Below, in pieces: positions 1 through 9,419 of a stretch of 64,000 nucleotides of DNA; within the stretch, counting starts at the first letter, position 1; each line of letters opens with the position of its first letter. The stretch lies in assembly GCF_000620705.1 (NCBI RefSeq), contig NZ_KK211166.1, forward strand, positions 1 to 64,000, written 5' to 3'. The position numbers and the translations under genes are program-made. The stretch comes from Nocardioides sp. URHA0020. GTDB taxonomy: Bacteria > Actinomycetota > Actinomycetes > Propionibacteriales > Nocardioidaceae. The notes below the pieces were generated by a model. The model did not search any database. It saw nothing but the letters and a program-made list of their open reading frames with translations, and was not told the origin of the DNA.

Positions 1-253
1 GTCGCACCTCGACCACCGACCGCGGTGGTCGAGCAGGGAGGCGCGCCAGCGCCGAGCGTCGTCGAGACCCCCGCAGCGACCCACCCGCGCAATCGACTGG
101 GTGGTTTCGAGGCTCCTCGCTAGCGCTCGTCACACCTCAACCACCGATGCCGGCCGTCGCGCAACGTGCCGTCGCACCTCAGCCACCGACCCCTGTGGTC
201 GAGCAACGTGCTGTCAAACCTCAACCACCGTTGCCGGTGGTCGAGCGGGCTGG
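1..253. repeat. REP-like intergenic repeat block with 42-bp tandem copies
   Basis: No gene is visible here. Bases 129-253 hold three head-to-tail degenerate copies of a unit of 42 bp (starting at 129, 171 and 213), each beginning GTCNCACCTCANCCACCG and running into a GTGGTCGAGCAACGTGC-like part. Bases 1-128 hold a fourth, diverged copy plus an inverted segment (GGTTTCGAGG at about 112-121 against CCTCAACC at 135-142). The segment 41-76 (GCGCGCCAGCGCCGAGC followed by GAGACCCCCGCAGC) closely matches the end of the repeat block at 47.5 kb, so both loci belong to one repeat family. The block lies directly 3' of the minus-strand LCP gene. Confidence 0.8.
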
Positions 254-1705
254 CTAGCAGGCGGAGCCGAGGTCGTCGGCGTCGTTGGCGGCGTACCCGG
301 TGCTCTTGGACCCGAGCGAGCCGCCGGTCACGACGGTCGCCTGCTCACCCGACGGCTTGGCCTTGGCCTTCGCCTTCTTGGCGGGCGCCTTGCCCTCGGC
401 CCGGTCGATCGCCTGGGTGACCTTGTGGCGGACGAGCGGGATGTCGGGGTCGGCGGTGTTGATCATCGGCGGCACCAGCGACAGGGTCGACACCTTCTGA
501 CCACGCGCCTTGAGCGCCAGCTCGACGAAGCGGGGGAACTCCCCCGAGGGGATATTGGTCGAGACCATGGAGGAGCTCGCGTCGGCGATGTCCGCGAAGT
601 TGCGTACGGCGGACTGCGGGCTGATCTGCTGCAGCATCGCGCCCATCACGCACTTCTGCCGCGCCATCCGCGAGTAGTCGTCGGAGTCGTCCCGCGCCCG
701 GGAGAACCACAGCACCTCGTGGCCGTTGAGCTTGCGGACGCCCGGCTTGACGTAGCCGGTGACGTTGGAGCCGAGTCCGCCGACCGGGATCGGCTGGCGC
801 ACGTTGAGGGTGACACCGCCGACGGCGTCGACGAGGTTCTTGAACCCCTTGAGGTTGACCATCGCCCAGTAGTTGATCTTCAGCCCGGTGATGCCCTCGA
901 TCGCCGAGATGGTGGCGTCGACGCCGGGGTTGTCGGAGTCGGGGAAGAGCTCGGTGTTGTCGCCGGCCCAGGTGCTGACGCCGTTGAGGTAGTCGGCGTC
1001 GAAGCCGTCAGGGAACTGCTCGCGCATGACCGAGCCCCGGGCGAAGGGGAAGTTCTTCATGTTGCGCGGCAGCGAGATCAGCACGGTCCGGCCGCTCTGG
1101 GCGTCGATGCTGGCCACCGTCATCGAGTCGGGTCGCAGCCCCCAGCGTCCGGCGCCGGAGTCACCGCCGAGCAGCAGCACGTTGTAGCGCCCCGCGTGGG
1201 CGTCGGTGACAGCGCCGTCGCCCGACATGGCCAGGATGAAGTCGCGCTGGACACCGACCAGGTGGGCGCTGAAGAGCAGCGCGGCCGCGATCGTCAGCGA
1301 GAGCACCCCGTTGACGCCGATCGCGGCACGGCGGTGCGCCATGTTGAGGGTGAGCGGCTGGCCGATCCGCCAGGCGTCGATGAAGAGCATCGCCCAGCCG
1401 ATCGCCAGAGCCGTCAGCAGCAGCCGCAGCCACAGCAGTGCGGCCGGGTCGAAGGTGAGCCGGAAGAGGATGCCGTGCCAGAAGAGTCCGACGACGAGCG
1501 TGACGACGAGGCCGAGGACGAGCACCGCCCAGATCCGCAGCGCGATCCGACCGACCCGCTTGTTGCCGGCGACGAGCTGCGCCGACCCGGGCAGCACCAG
1601 CGTCATCAGCATCAGGGCCATGGCCCGGCGGAACCGGACGCGGGCAGCCCGCTCGCCAGGGGTGGAGCGCAAGGCTTGCGACCCGGGGGAAGGTGCGGGC
1701 GGCAT
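254..1705 (-). CDS. LCP-family (LytR-CpsA-Psr) protein with four membrane segments
   Basis: Likely a phosphotransferase that attaches teichoic-acid-like or other glycopolymers to peptidoglycan at the outer face of the membrane; that is the known LCP role and the substrate cannot be read. The 483-residue protein has hydrophobic segments near residues 28-48, 54-76, 90-112 and 132-152, then the LCP domain from about 174 (YNVLLLGGDSGAGRWG). The conserved arginine motifs are visible as ISLPRNMKN (210-218) and FSRARDDSDDYSRMARQ (334-350). The C-terminus is an Ala/Lys-rich tail. I chose the ATG at 1705 because GAGAGAGG sits seven bases upstream; an upstream ATG at 1762 is in frame but adds an unlike segment. 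It is divergent from a second LCP gene at 1839. Four membrane segments rather than one is uncommon for the family. Confidence 0.88.
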   Translation of the reverse strand: MPPAPSPGSQALRSTPGERAARVRFRRAMALMLMTLVLPGSAQLVAGNKRVGRIALRIWAVLVLGLVVTLVVGLFWHGILFRLTFDPAALLWLRLLLTALAIGWAMLFIDAWRIGQPLTLNMAHRRAAIGVNGVLSLTIAAALLFSAHLVGVQRDFILAMSGDGAVTDAHAGRYNVLLLGGDSGAGRWGLRPDSMTVASIDAQSGRTVLISLPRNMKNFPFARGSVMREQFPDGFDADYLNGVSTWAGDNTELFPDSDNPGVDATISAIEGITGLKINYWAMVNLKGFKNLVDAVGGVTLNVRQPIPVGGLGSNVTGYVKPGVRKLNGHEVLWFSRARDDSDDYSRMARQKCVMGAMLQQISPQSAVRNFADIADASSSMVSTNIPSGEFPRFVELALKARGQKVSTLSLVPPMINTADPDIPLVRHKVTQAIDRAEGKAPAKKAKAKAKPSGEQATVVTGGSLGSKSTGYAANDADDLGSAC

Positions 1706-1838
1706 CGAGATGCCTCTCTCGAGAGCGTCGTACGGGGAAGGGTGCTGCCCCGCCAGTATCACCAGTCACATGAGCAACATCGGTCACGACGCGCCGGGCG
1801 ATCCCGTGACACCAGGGTGGACCGGGTACGGTCGCGGC

Positions 1839-3077
1839 ATGAACGACCGTCCCCGCGGTGACGGCGAACCCGCGGACGGGACGCCCGACTACCACTGGCT
1901 CTACGGCGGCGGCGCCGACCCCACATCCGGCACGCCTCGCGAGCCCCGGCCCGACGAGACCCGGGTGATGCCCGCGATGTCGCGCCCCACCGATCCGAAC
2001 GCCGGCCAGGGCGGTCCCGCCGGTCCCGTCGGCGCGGCACCGAGGCGGGCGGGCTCACCGCCCACCCCGCCACCGCTCGCACCGACGCCGGGCCAGCGAC
2101 CGCCGCGTCGCCGCGGCTTCCGCTTCTACCTGCGCATCGTGCTGGCGCTGCTGCTGCTCTGGGTCGCCTACCTGGTGGTGGTGCCGTTCTACGCCTGGAG
2201 CAAGGTCGACAAGGTTGCGTTCGAGCCCAAGGTCGGCCGCCCCGCGGAGCAGCCCGGCACGACGTACCTGATGGTCGGCAGCGACTCTCGCGCCGGGCTC
2301 ACCAAGGAGCAGCGCAAGGAGTACGCCACCGGCAACGCGGCCGGGCAGCGCACCGACACGATCATGCTGCTGCACACCGGCTCCGGCCCCAACCTGCTGA
2401 TGTCGATCCCCCGCGACTCGATCGTCGACATCCCCGGGCACGGCACCGGCAAGATCAACGCCGCCTATGCGTACGGCGGCGCGAAGCTCCTCGTGAAGAC
2501 CATCGAGCAGGAGACCGGCATCCGGGTCGACCAGTACGCCGAGGTCGGGCTGGGTGGCGTGGTCAGCATGGTCGACGCGGTCGGCGGCATCGAGATCTGC
2601 CCGACGTTCCGGATGAAGGACAGGCTGGCCGGCCTGAACATCAAGAAGGGCTGCCAGCAGGTGGACGGTCGGGTGGCCCTGGCCTACGCCCGCTCGCGGC
2701 ACACCGACCCGAGGTACGGCGACATCACCCGCGCCAAGCACCAGCGCGAGGTGGTCTCCGCGGTCGGCTCCGAGGTCCTGTCGCCGGCGACCTTCATCAA
2801 CCCCTTCCGCTACTGGGACGTGATGATGGCGACGCCCGACACCTTCACCTTCGGCGAGGGGATGTCGACGATCGATGCCGGTCGCTGGGCGCTGGCGATG
2901 ACCCGCGTCAACGGCGACAAGGGTCTGACCTGCGGTGTCCCGATCTCCGACCTCGCGGTGCACTGGGACCCGGTCCGCTCGAAGCGGATGTTCCGCTACA
3001 TCAAGCAGGACAAGACCGACGACATGCCGAAGTCGCTGTGCACCCCCACCGGGCTGCCGAGGAGCGTCACGGGATGA
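1839..3077 (+). CDS. LCP-family (LytR-CpsA-Psr) protein, classical topology
   Basis: A second putative cell-wall glycopolymer ligase. The 412-residue protein has a Pro/Gly-rich cytoplasmic N-terminus (1-95), one membrane segment (about 97-120) and an extracellular LCP domain starting near YLMVGSDSRAG (143-153). The diagnostic arginine/aspartate motifs ISIPRDS-like (MSIPRDSIVDIPGHG) and LAYARSRHTDPRYGD are present. The ATG at 1839 is chosen because residues upstream of it in the open frame are not conserved-looking and run antisense into the divergent LCP gene. Only 133 bp separate the two LCP starts. It is followed after seven bases by an enoyl-CoA hydratase, so the two may share a transcript. 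Confidence 0.92.
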   Translation: MNDRPRGDGEPADGTPDYHWLYGGGADPTSGTPREPRPDETRVMPAMSRPTDPNAGQGGPAGPVGAAPRRAGSPPTPPPLAPTPGQRPPRRRGFRFYLRIVLALLLLWVAYLVVVPFYAWSKVDKVAFEPKVGRPAEQPGTTYLMVGSDSRAGLTKEQRKEYATGNAAGQRTDTIMLLHTGSGPNLLMSIPRDSIVDIPGHGTGKINAAYAYGGAKLLVKTIEQETGIRVDQYAEVGLGGVVSMVDAVGGIEICPTFRMKDRLAGLNIKKGCQQVDGRVALAYARSRHTDPRYGDITRAKHQREVVSAVGSEVLSPATFINPFRYWDVMMATPDTFTFGEGMSTIDAGRWALAMTRVNGDKGLTCGVPISDLAVHWDPVRSKRMFRYIKQDKTDDMPKSLCTPTGLPRSVTG

Positions 3078-3084
3078 GCAGGCC

Positions 3085-3951
3085 ATGACGTTCGAGACCC
3101 TCCGCTGGGAGGTCGACGCGGACGGCGTCGCGACCCTGACGCTGCACCGACCCGACCAGCTCAACGCCTTCGACCTGACCATGGCCGGCGAGCTGGAGCA
3201 GGTCTTCCGCCGGGAGGCCCGGGACGACGCCGTGCGCGCCGTCGTCGTGACCGGCGCCGGACGCGCCTTCTGCGCCGGCATGGACCTCAACGCCAGCGGC
3301 AACGTCTTCGGCCTCGACGAGTCGCTCTCCCCCACGCCGGCCGAGTTCCGCGCGTCGTACGACGAGCCGCCGTACCAGGACGGCGTCCGCGACACCGGCG
3401 GCAAGGTCACCCTCGCGATCCACGCGCTGCCGAAGCCGGTGATCGCGGCGATCAACGGCCCGGCCGTCGGCATCGGCGCGACCATGACGCTCGCGATGGA
3501 CCTGCGCCTGGCCTCCACGAAGGCGCGGGTCGGCTTCGTCTTCGGCCGCCTCGGGATCGTGCCCGAGGCCGCGTCGACCTGGTTCCTGCCGCGCATCGTC
3601 GGCATCCAGCAGGCGCTCGAGTGGGTCTACTCCGCCGACATCCTCACCGCCGACCAGGCCCTCGCGGGTCGGCTGGTGCGCAGCCTCCACGAGCCCGACG
3701 ACCTGCTCCCGGCCGCGCAGGAGCTCGCCCGGTCGTTCGTCGTCAACCGCTCCCCCGCAGCCCTCGGCCTGGCCAAGCGCCTGCTCTACCGCAACAGCGC
3801 GGCCGCCGAGCCGCTCGACGCCCACCTGTCGGACTCGCTCGCGATGTACTGGCAGTCGCTCGGCGACGGCAAGGAGGGCGTGGCGGCCTTCCTCGAGAAG
3901 CGCCCGCCGGTCTTCACCGGTTCGGCCTCCGACCTGCCCGACGTCTTCTGA
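3085..3951 (+). CDS. enoyl-CoA hydratase/isomerase family protein
   Basis: Crotonase-fold enzyme of 288 residues, expected to hydrate or isomerise an enoyl-CoA in fatty-acid or amino-acid catabolism. The oxyanion-hole segments are visible as FCAGMDLNASG (about 63-73) and NGPAVGIGATMTLAMDL (about 124-140), and a catalytic-type glutamate is seen in FGRLGIVPEAASTW (about 152-165). The start at 3085 follows the LCP stop by seven bases. The next gene (DUF1990) begins six bases after the stop, so LCP, hydratase and DUF1990 look co-transcribed. The physiological substrate cannot be assigned. Confidence 0.9.
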   Translation: MTFETLRWEVDADGVATLTLHRPDQLNAFDLTMAGELEQVFRREARDDAVRAVVVTGAGRAFCAGMDLNASGNVFGLDESLSPTPAEFRASYDEPPYQDGVRDTGGKVTLAIHALPKPVIAAINGPAVGIGATMTLAMDLRLASTKARVGFVFGRLGIVPEAASTWFLPRIVGIQQALEWVYSADILTADQALAGRLVRSLHEPDDLLPAAQELARSFVVNRSPAALGLAKRLLYRNSAAAEPLDAHLSDSLAMYWQSLGDGKEGVAAFLEKRPPVFTGSASDLPDVF

Positions 3952-3957
3952 GGCTCG

Positions 3958-4500
3958 GTGCACCGCCTGGCCTCCGCTCGGGCCACTGCGCTCGGCGCCG
4001 CCACGCTCACCTACGACGAGGTCGGCGCCACGCGGGGCGACCTCCCGGCCGGCTACCGGCCCGCCCACCGACGCCGGGTCCTCGAGCGGCGTGACTTCGA
4101 CGGAGCCGTCGACGACCTGGTCCGCTGGCGGGTGCACGAGCGGGCCGGCCTGTGGGTGGCCGCCAGCGGCCCGGCGGCCGGCCCGGGGGTGATCGTCGAC
4201 ATGCGCCTGGGCGTCGGTCCGGTCGCCGTGCGCGTCCCCTGCCGGGTCGTGTACGTCGTGTCCGAGCCGGACCGCGCGGGCTTCGCCTACGGCACGCTGC
4301 CCGGCCATCCCGAGTCCGGTGAGGAGCTCTTCCTGCTGGCGCGGATGGGCGACGGCCGGGTCGTCTTCACGATCACGGCCTTCTCGCGGCCGGGCACCCG
4401 TCTGACCCGGCTCGGCGGACCGGTCGCCCGCGGCATCCAGGGGCGGATCACCGACCGCTACCTGCGCGCGGCCGAGGCGGCCGGCAGCGACGACCGCTGA
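3958..4500 (+). CDS. DUF1990 family protein
   Basis: A 180-residue soluble protein starting with GTG six bases after the hydratase stop. The pattern LTYDEVGATRGDLPAGY near the N-terminus, a central RVPCRVVYVV strand, GFAYGTLPGHPESGEE and a final FSRPGTRLTRLGG fits the DUF1990 family of START-like small actinobacterial proteins. No enzymatic function is established for the family that I can cite, and no catalytic residues are evident. It is the last gene of the plus-strand run and ends ten bases from the convergent dienelactone hydrolase gene. Confidence 0.8.
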   Translation: MHRLASARATALGAATLTYDEVGATRGDLPAGYRPAHRRRVLERRDFDGAVDDLVRWRVHERAGLWVAASGPAAGPGVIVDMRLGVGPVAVRVPCRVVYVVSEPDRAGFAYGTLPGHPESGEELFLLARMGDGRVVFTITAFSRPGTRLTRLGGPVARGIQGRITDRYLRAAEAAGSDDR

Positions 4501-4510
4501 CCGGGCCGGG

Positions 4511-5245
4511 TCACAGGGTCCGCGCGAACAGGTCCCGCAGCACCTCGTAGTGGCGCTCGGTCGCCGCCTCGTCGTACGCCGACGTGTCGGCCATCGAGTA
4601 GCCGTGCGTCGCGCCCGGGTAGATCTCGTTGACGTGCTCGCGGCCCGCTTCCTGGAGGGCCTGCTCGAGCGCCGCGACCTGCTCGATCGGCATCGACGCA
4701 TCCTGGTCGGCATGGCCGAACGCGTACGCCGCCGTCGAGCGGGCGATCGCGAGGTGCGGGCTGTCGTCCGCGTCGGTCACCAGCCTGCCGCCGTGGAAGC
4801 CGCCGACAGCACCGACGGTGCCCGGGAGCTGGCCCGCAGTGCGCACCGCCAGGCGGGCACCCATGCAGTAGCCGGTCACGCCGATCGGACCGTCGCCGGC
4901 GTGCTTCTCGAGCTCCGTGACCCATGCGGTCGCGTCCCGGGAGGACTGGTCCGGGGTCAGCCCGCCGACGCGCTCCATGACCCCGCCCGCGAAGAACGCC
5001 TCCCGCGCCCCGGCGTCGCGCAGGTCGCCCTGCGGTGCCAGCGCGGCGGCACTGCCGTCGCGGTAGAAGACGTGCGGCGCGAGCACGACGTACCCCCACG
5101 ACGCTATCCGGTCGGCCATCTCCTCGATCTGCGGCCGCAGCCCGATCGCGTCGACGTAGAAGAGGACCCCCGGGCTGCCGGGTGCACCGGTCAGGTAGGC
5201 CTCAGCGGTACCGTCCGGCGTGGCGATCTCGATGGTCCGACCCAT
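4511..5245 (-). CDS. dienelactone hydrolase family protein
   Basis: Alpha/beta hydrolase of 244 residues. The Cys-Asp-His triad expected for dienelactone hydrolases is visible: nucleophile in GVTGYCMGARLAV, aspartate in GHADQDASM and histidine in GATHGYSM. The ATG at 5245 (MGRTIEIATPDG) is preferred over a TTG at 5272 because the family's first strand starts right there. Members hydrolyse cyclic lactones or esters in aromatic degradation, but many housekeeping homologues have unknown substrates. It stands alone, convergent with DUF1990 and divergent from the FAD oxidoreductase at 5319 with about 70 bp between starts. Confidence 0.9.
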   Translation of the reverse strand: MGRTIEIATPDGTAEAYLTGAPGSPGVLFYVDAIGLRPQIEEMADRIASWGYVVLAPHVFYRDGSAAALAPQGDLRDAGAREAFFAGGVMERVGGLTPDQSSRDATAWVTELEKHAGDGPIGVTGYCMGARLAVRTAGQLPGTVGAVGGFHGGRLVTDADDSPHLAIARSTAAYAFGHADQDASMPIEQVAALEQALQEAGREHVNEIYPGATHGYSMADTSAYDEAATERHYEVLRDLFARTL

Positions 5246-5318
5246 GGGAGCGACCGTAGACGGCGCTGCCAAGGTCCGCCGAATCCCCCTAATCCACTCA
5301 AGTCAGTAGAGTTCTGCC

Positions 5319-6713
5319 ATGACGAGCACCGCACCGGCTCCGGCCCCGACGAAGCGCGACGGCGAGCTCCGGGTCTCGATCGTCGGCGGCGGTGCGAGCG
5401 GCGTGCTCACGGCCGCCAACCTGCTGGCCGACCCCGAGACCCGGCTGCGGGTCACGATCCACGAGTCGGCCCCCGTCCTCGGCGCCGGCGTGGCCTACGG
5501 CACCACGGATCCCCGGCACCTGCTCAACGTGCGCGCGCGCCACATGAGCGCCTTCCCGGACACGCCGTCGGACCTGATCGACTGGTACCACGCCACCGGC
5601 CGCACGATCGACCCGCTCGCGTTCCTGCCCCGGCGGGAGTACGCCGAGTACCTCCGTGACCGGCTCTCCGACGTGGCCGACGGCCGCCTGCAGGTCCACA
5701 GCGGGCGGGTGGACGACGTCGTACCGACGGACGCGGGCTACCAGGTGCTCAGCGAGGGTGCCGAGCCGACGGAGGCGGACGCCGTCGTGCTCGCGTACGG
5801 CAACTCCGCCCCGGCCCCCCTGGCCGTCGACGGTGACGCCCTGCCCGGCGCGGCCTGGCACGTGGCCGACCCCTGGGACCTCGCCTGGATCGACCGGCTG
5901 CCGCAGGACGGCGTCGTCGTGCTCGTGGGCTCGGGTCTCACGGCGGTCGACACGGCGATCACCGTGCTCGAGGACAGCCCCGCGCGCCGGGTCGTCATGG
6001 TGAGCCGGCACGGACTGCTGCCCGCCGCGCACGTCGAGCAGCAGTCGACGGCCTGGGTCAGCCCGGTCCCCGACGGTCCGCTCACCGCCGACCAGCTCGC
6101 CACCTTCTTCGACGGCCAGGTCGCAGCGGCCCGCCGGCAGGGCGTCGACTGGCGCGCGGTCGTCGACGGCCTGCGCGCTCCGACGCAGTCGATCTGGCAG
6201 CGGCTCGACGCCGACGAGCGCCGCCGCTTCCTGAGCCGCTACGCGCGGCACTGGGAGGTGCGTCGACACCGGATGGCACCGGAGGTCGCGGCGCGGCTCC
6301 AGCAGTACCGGCGCGACGGTCGGCTCCGGCTGGTGGCCGGCGGGCTCACCGGGCTGACCGAGCGCGACGGGCGGTGCCAGGTGCGGCTCGGCGACGAGGC
6401 CGAGCACCTGCCGGTCGACGCCGTGGTCAACTGCACCGGCCCGCAGACCGACGTCGGACGCAGCCAGAACCCCCTCCTGCAGAGCCTGCGCGAGCGCGGC
6501 CTCGTCGCCCCGGACGCCCTGCGCCTCGGCGTCAGCTGCCGGTCGACTGGCGAGATCCTCGACCCGAGCGGTGCGGTCGTCCCGCAGATGTACGCCGTCG
6601 GCCCGCCGCGCAAGGGCACGCTCTACGAGTCGACCGCCATCCCGGAGATCCGCGCCCAGGCCGCCGCCGTCGCCCGGGCGCTCACCACAGCCGGTTCCAC
6701 TCAGATCCGGTAG
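5319..6713 (+). CDS. FAD/NAD(P)-binding oxidoreductase (NAD_binding_9 type)
   Basis: A 464-residue flavoprotein. A dinucleotide-binding motif is seen at the N-terminus (VSIVGGGASGVLTAANLL, about 19-36) and a second one in the middle (GVVVLVGSGLTAVDTAI). The stretch VAYGTTDPRHLLNVRARHMSAFP is typical of the family annotated as FAD-NAD(P)-binding proteins with no fixed substrate, and the C-terminus holds the usual NCTGPQTD segment. The reaction is not known. The secreted metalloprotease gene starts 21 bases downstream, so they may be co-transcribed although no functional link is apparent. Confidence 0.85.
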   Translation: MTSTAPAPAPTKRDGELRVSIVGGGASGVLTAANLLADPETRLRVTIHESAPVLGAGVAYGTTDPRHLLNVRARHMSAFPDTPSDLIDWYHATGRTIDPLAFLPRREYAEYLRDRLSDVADGRLQVHSGRVDDVVPTDAGYQVLSEGAEPTEADAVVLAYGNSAPAPLAVDGDALPGAAWHVADPWDLAWIDRLPQDGVVVLVGSGLTAVDTAITVLEDSPARRVVMVSRHGLLPAAHVEQQSTAWVSPVPDGPLTADQLATFFDGQVAAARRQGVDWRAVVDGLRAPTQSIWQRLDADERRRFLSRYARHWEVRRHRMAPEVAARLQQYRRDGRLRLVAGGLTGLTERDGRCQVRLGDEAEHLPVDAVVNCTGPQTDVGRSQNPLLQSLRERGLVAPDALRLGVSCRSTGEILDPSGAVVPQMYAVGPPRKGTLYESTAIPEIRAQAAAVARALTTAGSTQIR

Positions 6714-6734
6714 CCACCGGCCGATTCGGCCTGC

Positions 6735-9407
6735 GTGAGCAATCGGAGACATGACAGCGCGGCCCGGCGCCGGCTCGCCGCGGCCCTGACGGGCGCCGTC
6801 CTGCTCGGTGGCCTCGGCGTGGTCGGCGCGACCCAGTTCGACGGCGCCCGGCTCACCAACGCCTGCGGCGTCGGCGGCGAGCTGGTCGACGCGAGCGACG
6901 ACGGGTACGTCTCCTGCGTCCACCGCGACCCCACGCCTCCGGGCATCAACCTCGCCGCGTCGGTCTCCACCGGCGCCCTGCTGGCCCGTGAGGGCGTCGG
7001 CCCGAACGCCGCCGAGGCCGCCTCCGACTTCGGCGTACCGGCCACGCCGGCCAGCGTCGCGGTCACCCCCGACGTCGCGTGCGACGGCGACGGCAGCGCC
7101 GGCTACCGCGTCGAGGCGCTGTACGTCGTCGAGGCGGGCGGCACCAACCGGTACGCCGCGCTGAAGCCGACCATGCAGAACTGGGCGGCCGGCATCGACG
7201 ACGTCTTCAACAAGTCCGCGGCCATCACCGGCGGCGTGCGCCACCTGCGCTACGTCACCGAGACCGCCGGCGGCGGCAGGTGCGTCATCTCCATCGACAA
7301 CGTCACCGTGCCCACCGGCTCCCTCCGCACCTTCTCCGCCTCGATGAACGCGCTCGCCGCGGCCGGGTACGACGACGTGCACCGGAAGTACCTGGTGTGG
7401 GCGGACATCGCCAACCAGGGCATCTGCGGCATCGCCAGCATGTGGAACGACGAGACCGGCGCGCAGAGCAACATCAACAACGGGCTCCGCACGCAGTTCG
7501 CCCGGATCGACAACCCCTGCTGGGGTCTGGGCAACGGCACCAACCAGAGCTCCATCGAGGCGCACGAGCTCATGCACACCCTCGGCGGCGTCCAGGGCAG
7601 CGCACCGAACTCCTCCCAGTACGGCCACTGCACCGACGAGTCCGACACGATGTGCTACGTCGACCACACCGGCGTGAGGATGCGCCAGATCTGCCCGGCC
7701 GATCACGAGTACCTGCTCGACTGCGGCTCCAACGACTACTACTCGACCAGCCCCGACTCCGGCAACTGGCTGAGCACCCACTGGAACGCAGCCGACTCGC
7801 GCTTCCTCATCGGCGGCGGCAACGGCGCCGACGGGGGCTCCGTCGGGACCCCGACCACGCTGGGCGCCAAGCTCGCGGTGAACAACCCCGCCGTACCCGG
7901 TCTGGCCACCCAGGTCGCCGTCACGCCGATGCTGCCGACCGGACGCACCGTGGCCGGCGTCGCGTGGAAGTCCGCCAAGGCCGACTGCGTCTTCGCCGAC
8001 CGCACCGCGCTCCAGACCACCGTCACCTGCTCGGCGGTGAACGTGAAGCCGACGACGGTCACGGTGACCATCACCGACTCGACCGGCGCCAACCGCACCG
8101 TCACCAGCCCGCTCACCTTCGCCACGGGCACCGCCCGCCCGGTGTCGATCGCCCTGTCCGTCGACCACCAGGGCGCCGGCGACGTCAGCAGCGCCTCCAT
8201 GTGCCTCGGCGCCTCGACCCCGGTCCGGGCGGTCGTCACCGACACCGCCACCGGGCTGCCCGTCGTCGGGCTGTCGGTCGCCTTCACGAAGAAGCTCACG
8301 ACCGCCACCGCCAAGGCGGCCAGGATCGCCAGCGTCCTGTCGGTCGCCGACGGCATCGCCACGTCCTTGCAGACGCCGACCGCGGCCGCGGAGTACGGCG
8401 CCGGCTCGATGAAGAACACGGTGTACGCCGCCTCGGAGCCCGCGGTCCTGCCCGCGACCGTCGAGAAGTGCACGCCCGAGCTCGCGGCCACGGCGGCCGC
8501 CTCGTCGACGTACCTCGGCGACCCGATCAGGATCACGGGCACGCTCGACCGCGCGGTCGGATCGGCCACCGTGCCGGTCGCGAAGGCCACGCTGACCGCG
8601 ACCGTCACCACGACGACCACCACCGGCACCCGCACGGTCACCAAGGTGGCGAAGGTCGGCACCGCCACGACCGCCGCCGACGGCAGCTACGTGATCGACG
8701 CGAAGGTCGTCACGGATGGGGTCCTGACCGTCGCGCTCACCGACTCCAGGTCGTTCGCCGGCACCACCGTCGACCTCGGCGACGTCACCGCCGTCGCGCC
8801 GACGACCACGCTCACCGGCGCCCTCGACAAGACCGACGTCGGCCTCGGCGGCACCGTCATCGCCACCGGCAGGCTCACGCGGGTCGCGGCGACCACGACC
8901 GGCGCCGCCGCGCAGGCCGTGGCACTCGTCGTGACCGTGGCCGGCAAGCCCGTCACCCTGGGGACCGCACGGACCGCCGTCGACGGCAGCTACAAGATCG
9001 CCGCGGCCGCCAAGGCCGCCGGGGACTACCGCGTCGCGTACGCCGGCGCCGGCTTCCTGCCCGCTGCCGCGAAGGAGCTCGGCACGGTCACCTTCGGCAC
9101 CTGGACCACCGCCCTCACCGGCGCGCCGTCCGTCACCTCGGTCGTCGCGGGCAAGCCGGTGACCATCTCGGGCACGCTGAGCCGCTCGTACGGCGGCACG
9201 ACCGAGCCGGCCGCCGGCTACAAGCTCGAGGTGACCGCGACCCCGGCCGTGGGCGCCCCGACCGTGGTCAAGGTGACGGTGAGCGCGACCGGCACCTACA
9301 CCCTCCGGGTCACGCCGAAGCTGACCACGACGTACGCCATCGTCGCCCCGCCGGTGACCGGCTACGACGGCACGTCGCTCTCGCCGTTCACGGTCACCGT
9401 CACCTGA
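6735..9407 (+). CDS. secreted zinc metalloprotease with C-terminal Ig-like repeats
   Basis: An 890-residue exported protein starting at GTG. The N-terminus has Arg-rich residues followed by a hydrophobic stretch (LAAALTGAVLLGGLGVVGA), consistent with a signal peptide. The catalytic part covers about residues 110-360 and carries HELMHTLGGVQGSAP, then QYGHCTDESDTMCYVD. HExxH is the zinc-binding signature, but the metzincin third histidine position (HExxHxxGxxH) is Gln here; the downstream GHCTDESD histidine is a possible substitute. Several cysteines suggest disulfides. Residues from about 375 onward are Thr/Ala/Val-rich and form four to five bacterial Ig-like modules of roughly 90-100 residues (repeated ADGSYVIDA, VDGSYKIAA, ATGTYTLRV). 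Adhesion or substrate targeting by the repeats is inference. Confidence 0.82.
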   Translation: MSNRRHDSAARRRLAAALTGAVLLGGLGVVGATQFDGARLTNACGVGGELVDASDDGYVSCVHRDPTPPGINLAASVSTGALLAREGVGPNAAEAASDFGVPATPASVAVTPDVACDGDGSAGYRVEALYVVEAGGTNRYAALKPTMQNWAAGIDDVFNKSAAITGGVRHLRYVTETAGGGRCVISIDNVTVPTGSLRTFSASMNALAAAGYDDVHRKYLVWADIANQGICGIASMWNDETGAQSNINNGLRTQFARIDNPCWGLGNGTNQSSIEAHELMHTLGGVQGSAPNSSQYGHCTDESDTMCYVDHTGVRMRQICPADHEYLLDCGSNDYYSTSPDSGNWLSTHWNAADSRFLIGGGNGADGGSVGTPTTLGAKLAVNNPAVPGLATQVAVTPMLPTGRTVAGVAWKSAKADCVFADRTALQTTVTCSAVNVKPTTVTVTITDSTGANRTVTSPLTFATGTARPVSIALSVDHQGAGDVSSASMCLGASTPVRAVVTDTATGLPVVGLSVAFTKKLTTATAKAARIASVLSVADGIATSLQTPTAAAEYGAGSMKNTVYAASEPAVLPATVEKCTPELAATAAASSTYLGDPIRITGTLDRAVGSATVPVAKATLTATVTTTTTTGTRTVTKVAKVGTATTAADGSYVIDAKVVTDGVLTVALTDSRSFAGTTVDLGDVTAVAPTTTLTGALDKTDVGLGGTVIATGRLTRVAATTTGAAAQAVALVVTVAGKPVTLGTARTAVDGSYKIAAAAKAAGDYRVAYAGAGFLPAAAKELGTVTFGTWTTALTGAPSVTSVVAGKPVTISGTLSRSYGGTTEPAAGYKLEVTATPAVGAPTVVKVTVSATGTYTLRVTPKLTTTYAIVAPPVTGYDGTSLSPFTVTVT

Positions 9408-9419
9408 CACAGGAAGCCC

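Noticed and set aside
5298..9410. 1370-codon minus-strand frame
   Set aside because: It runs antisense to the FAD and metalloprotease genes and reads as low-complexity Gly/Arg/Asp text; it is a high-GC shadow.
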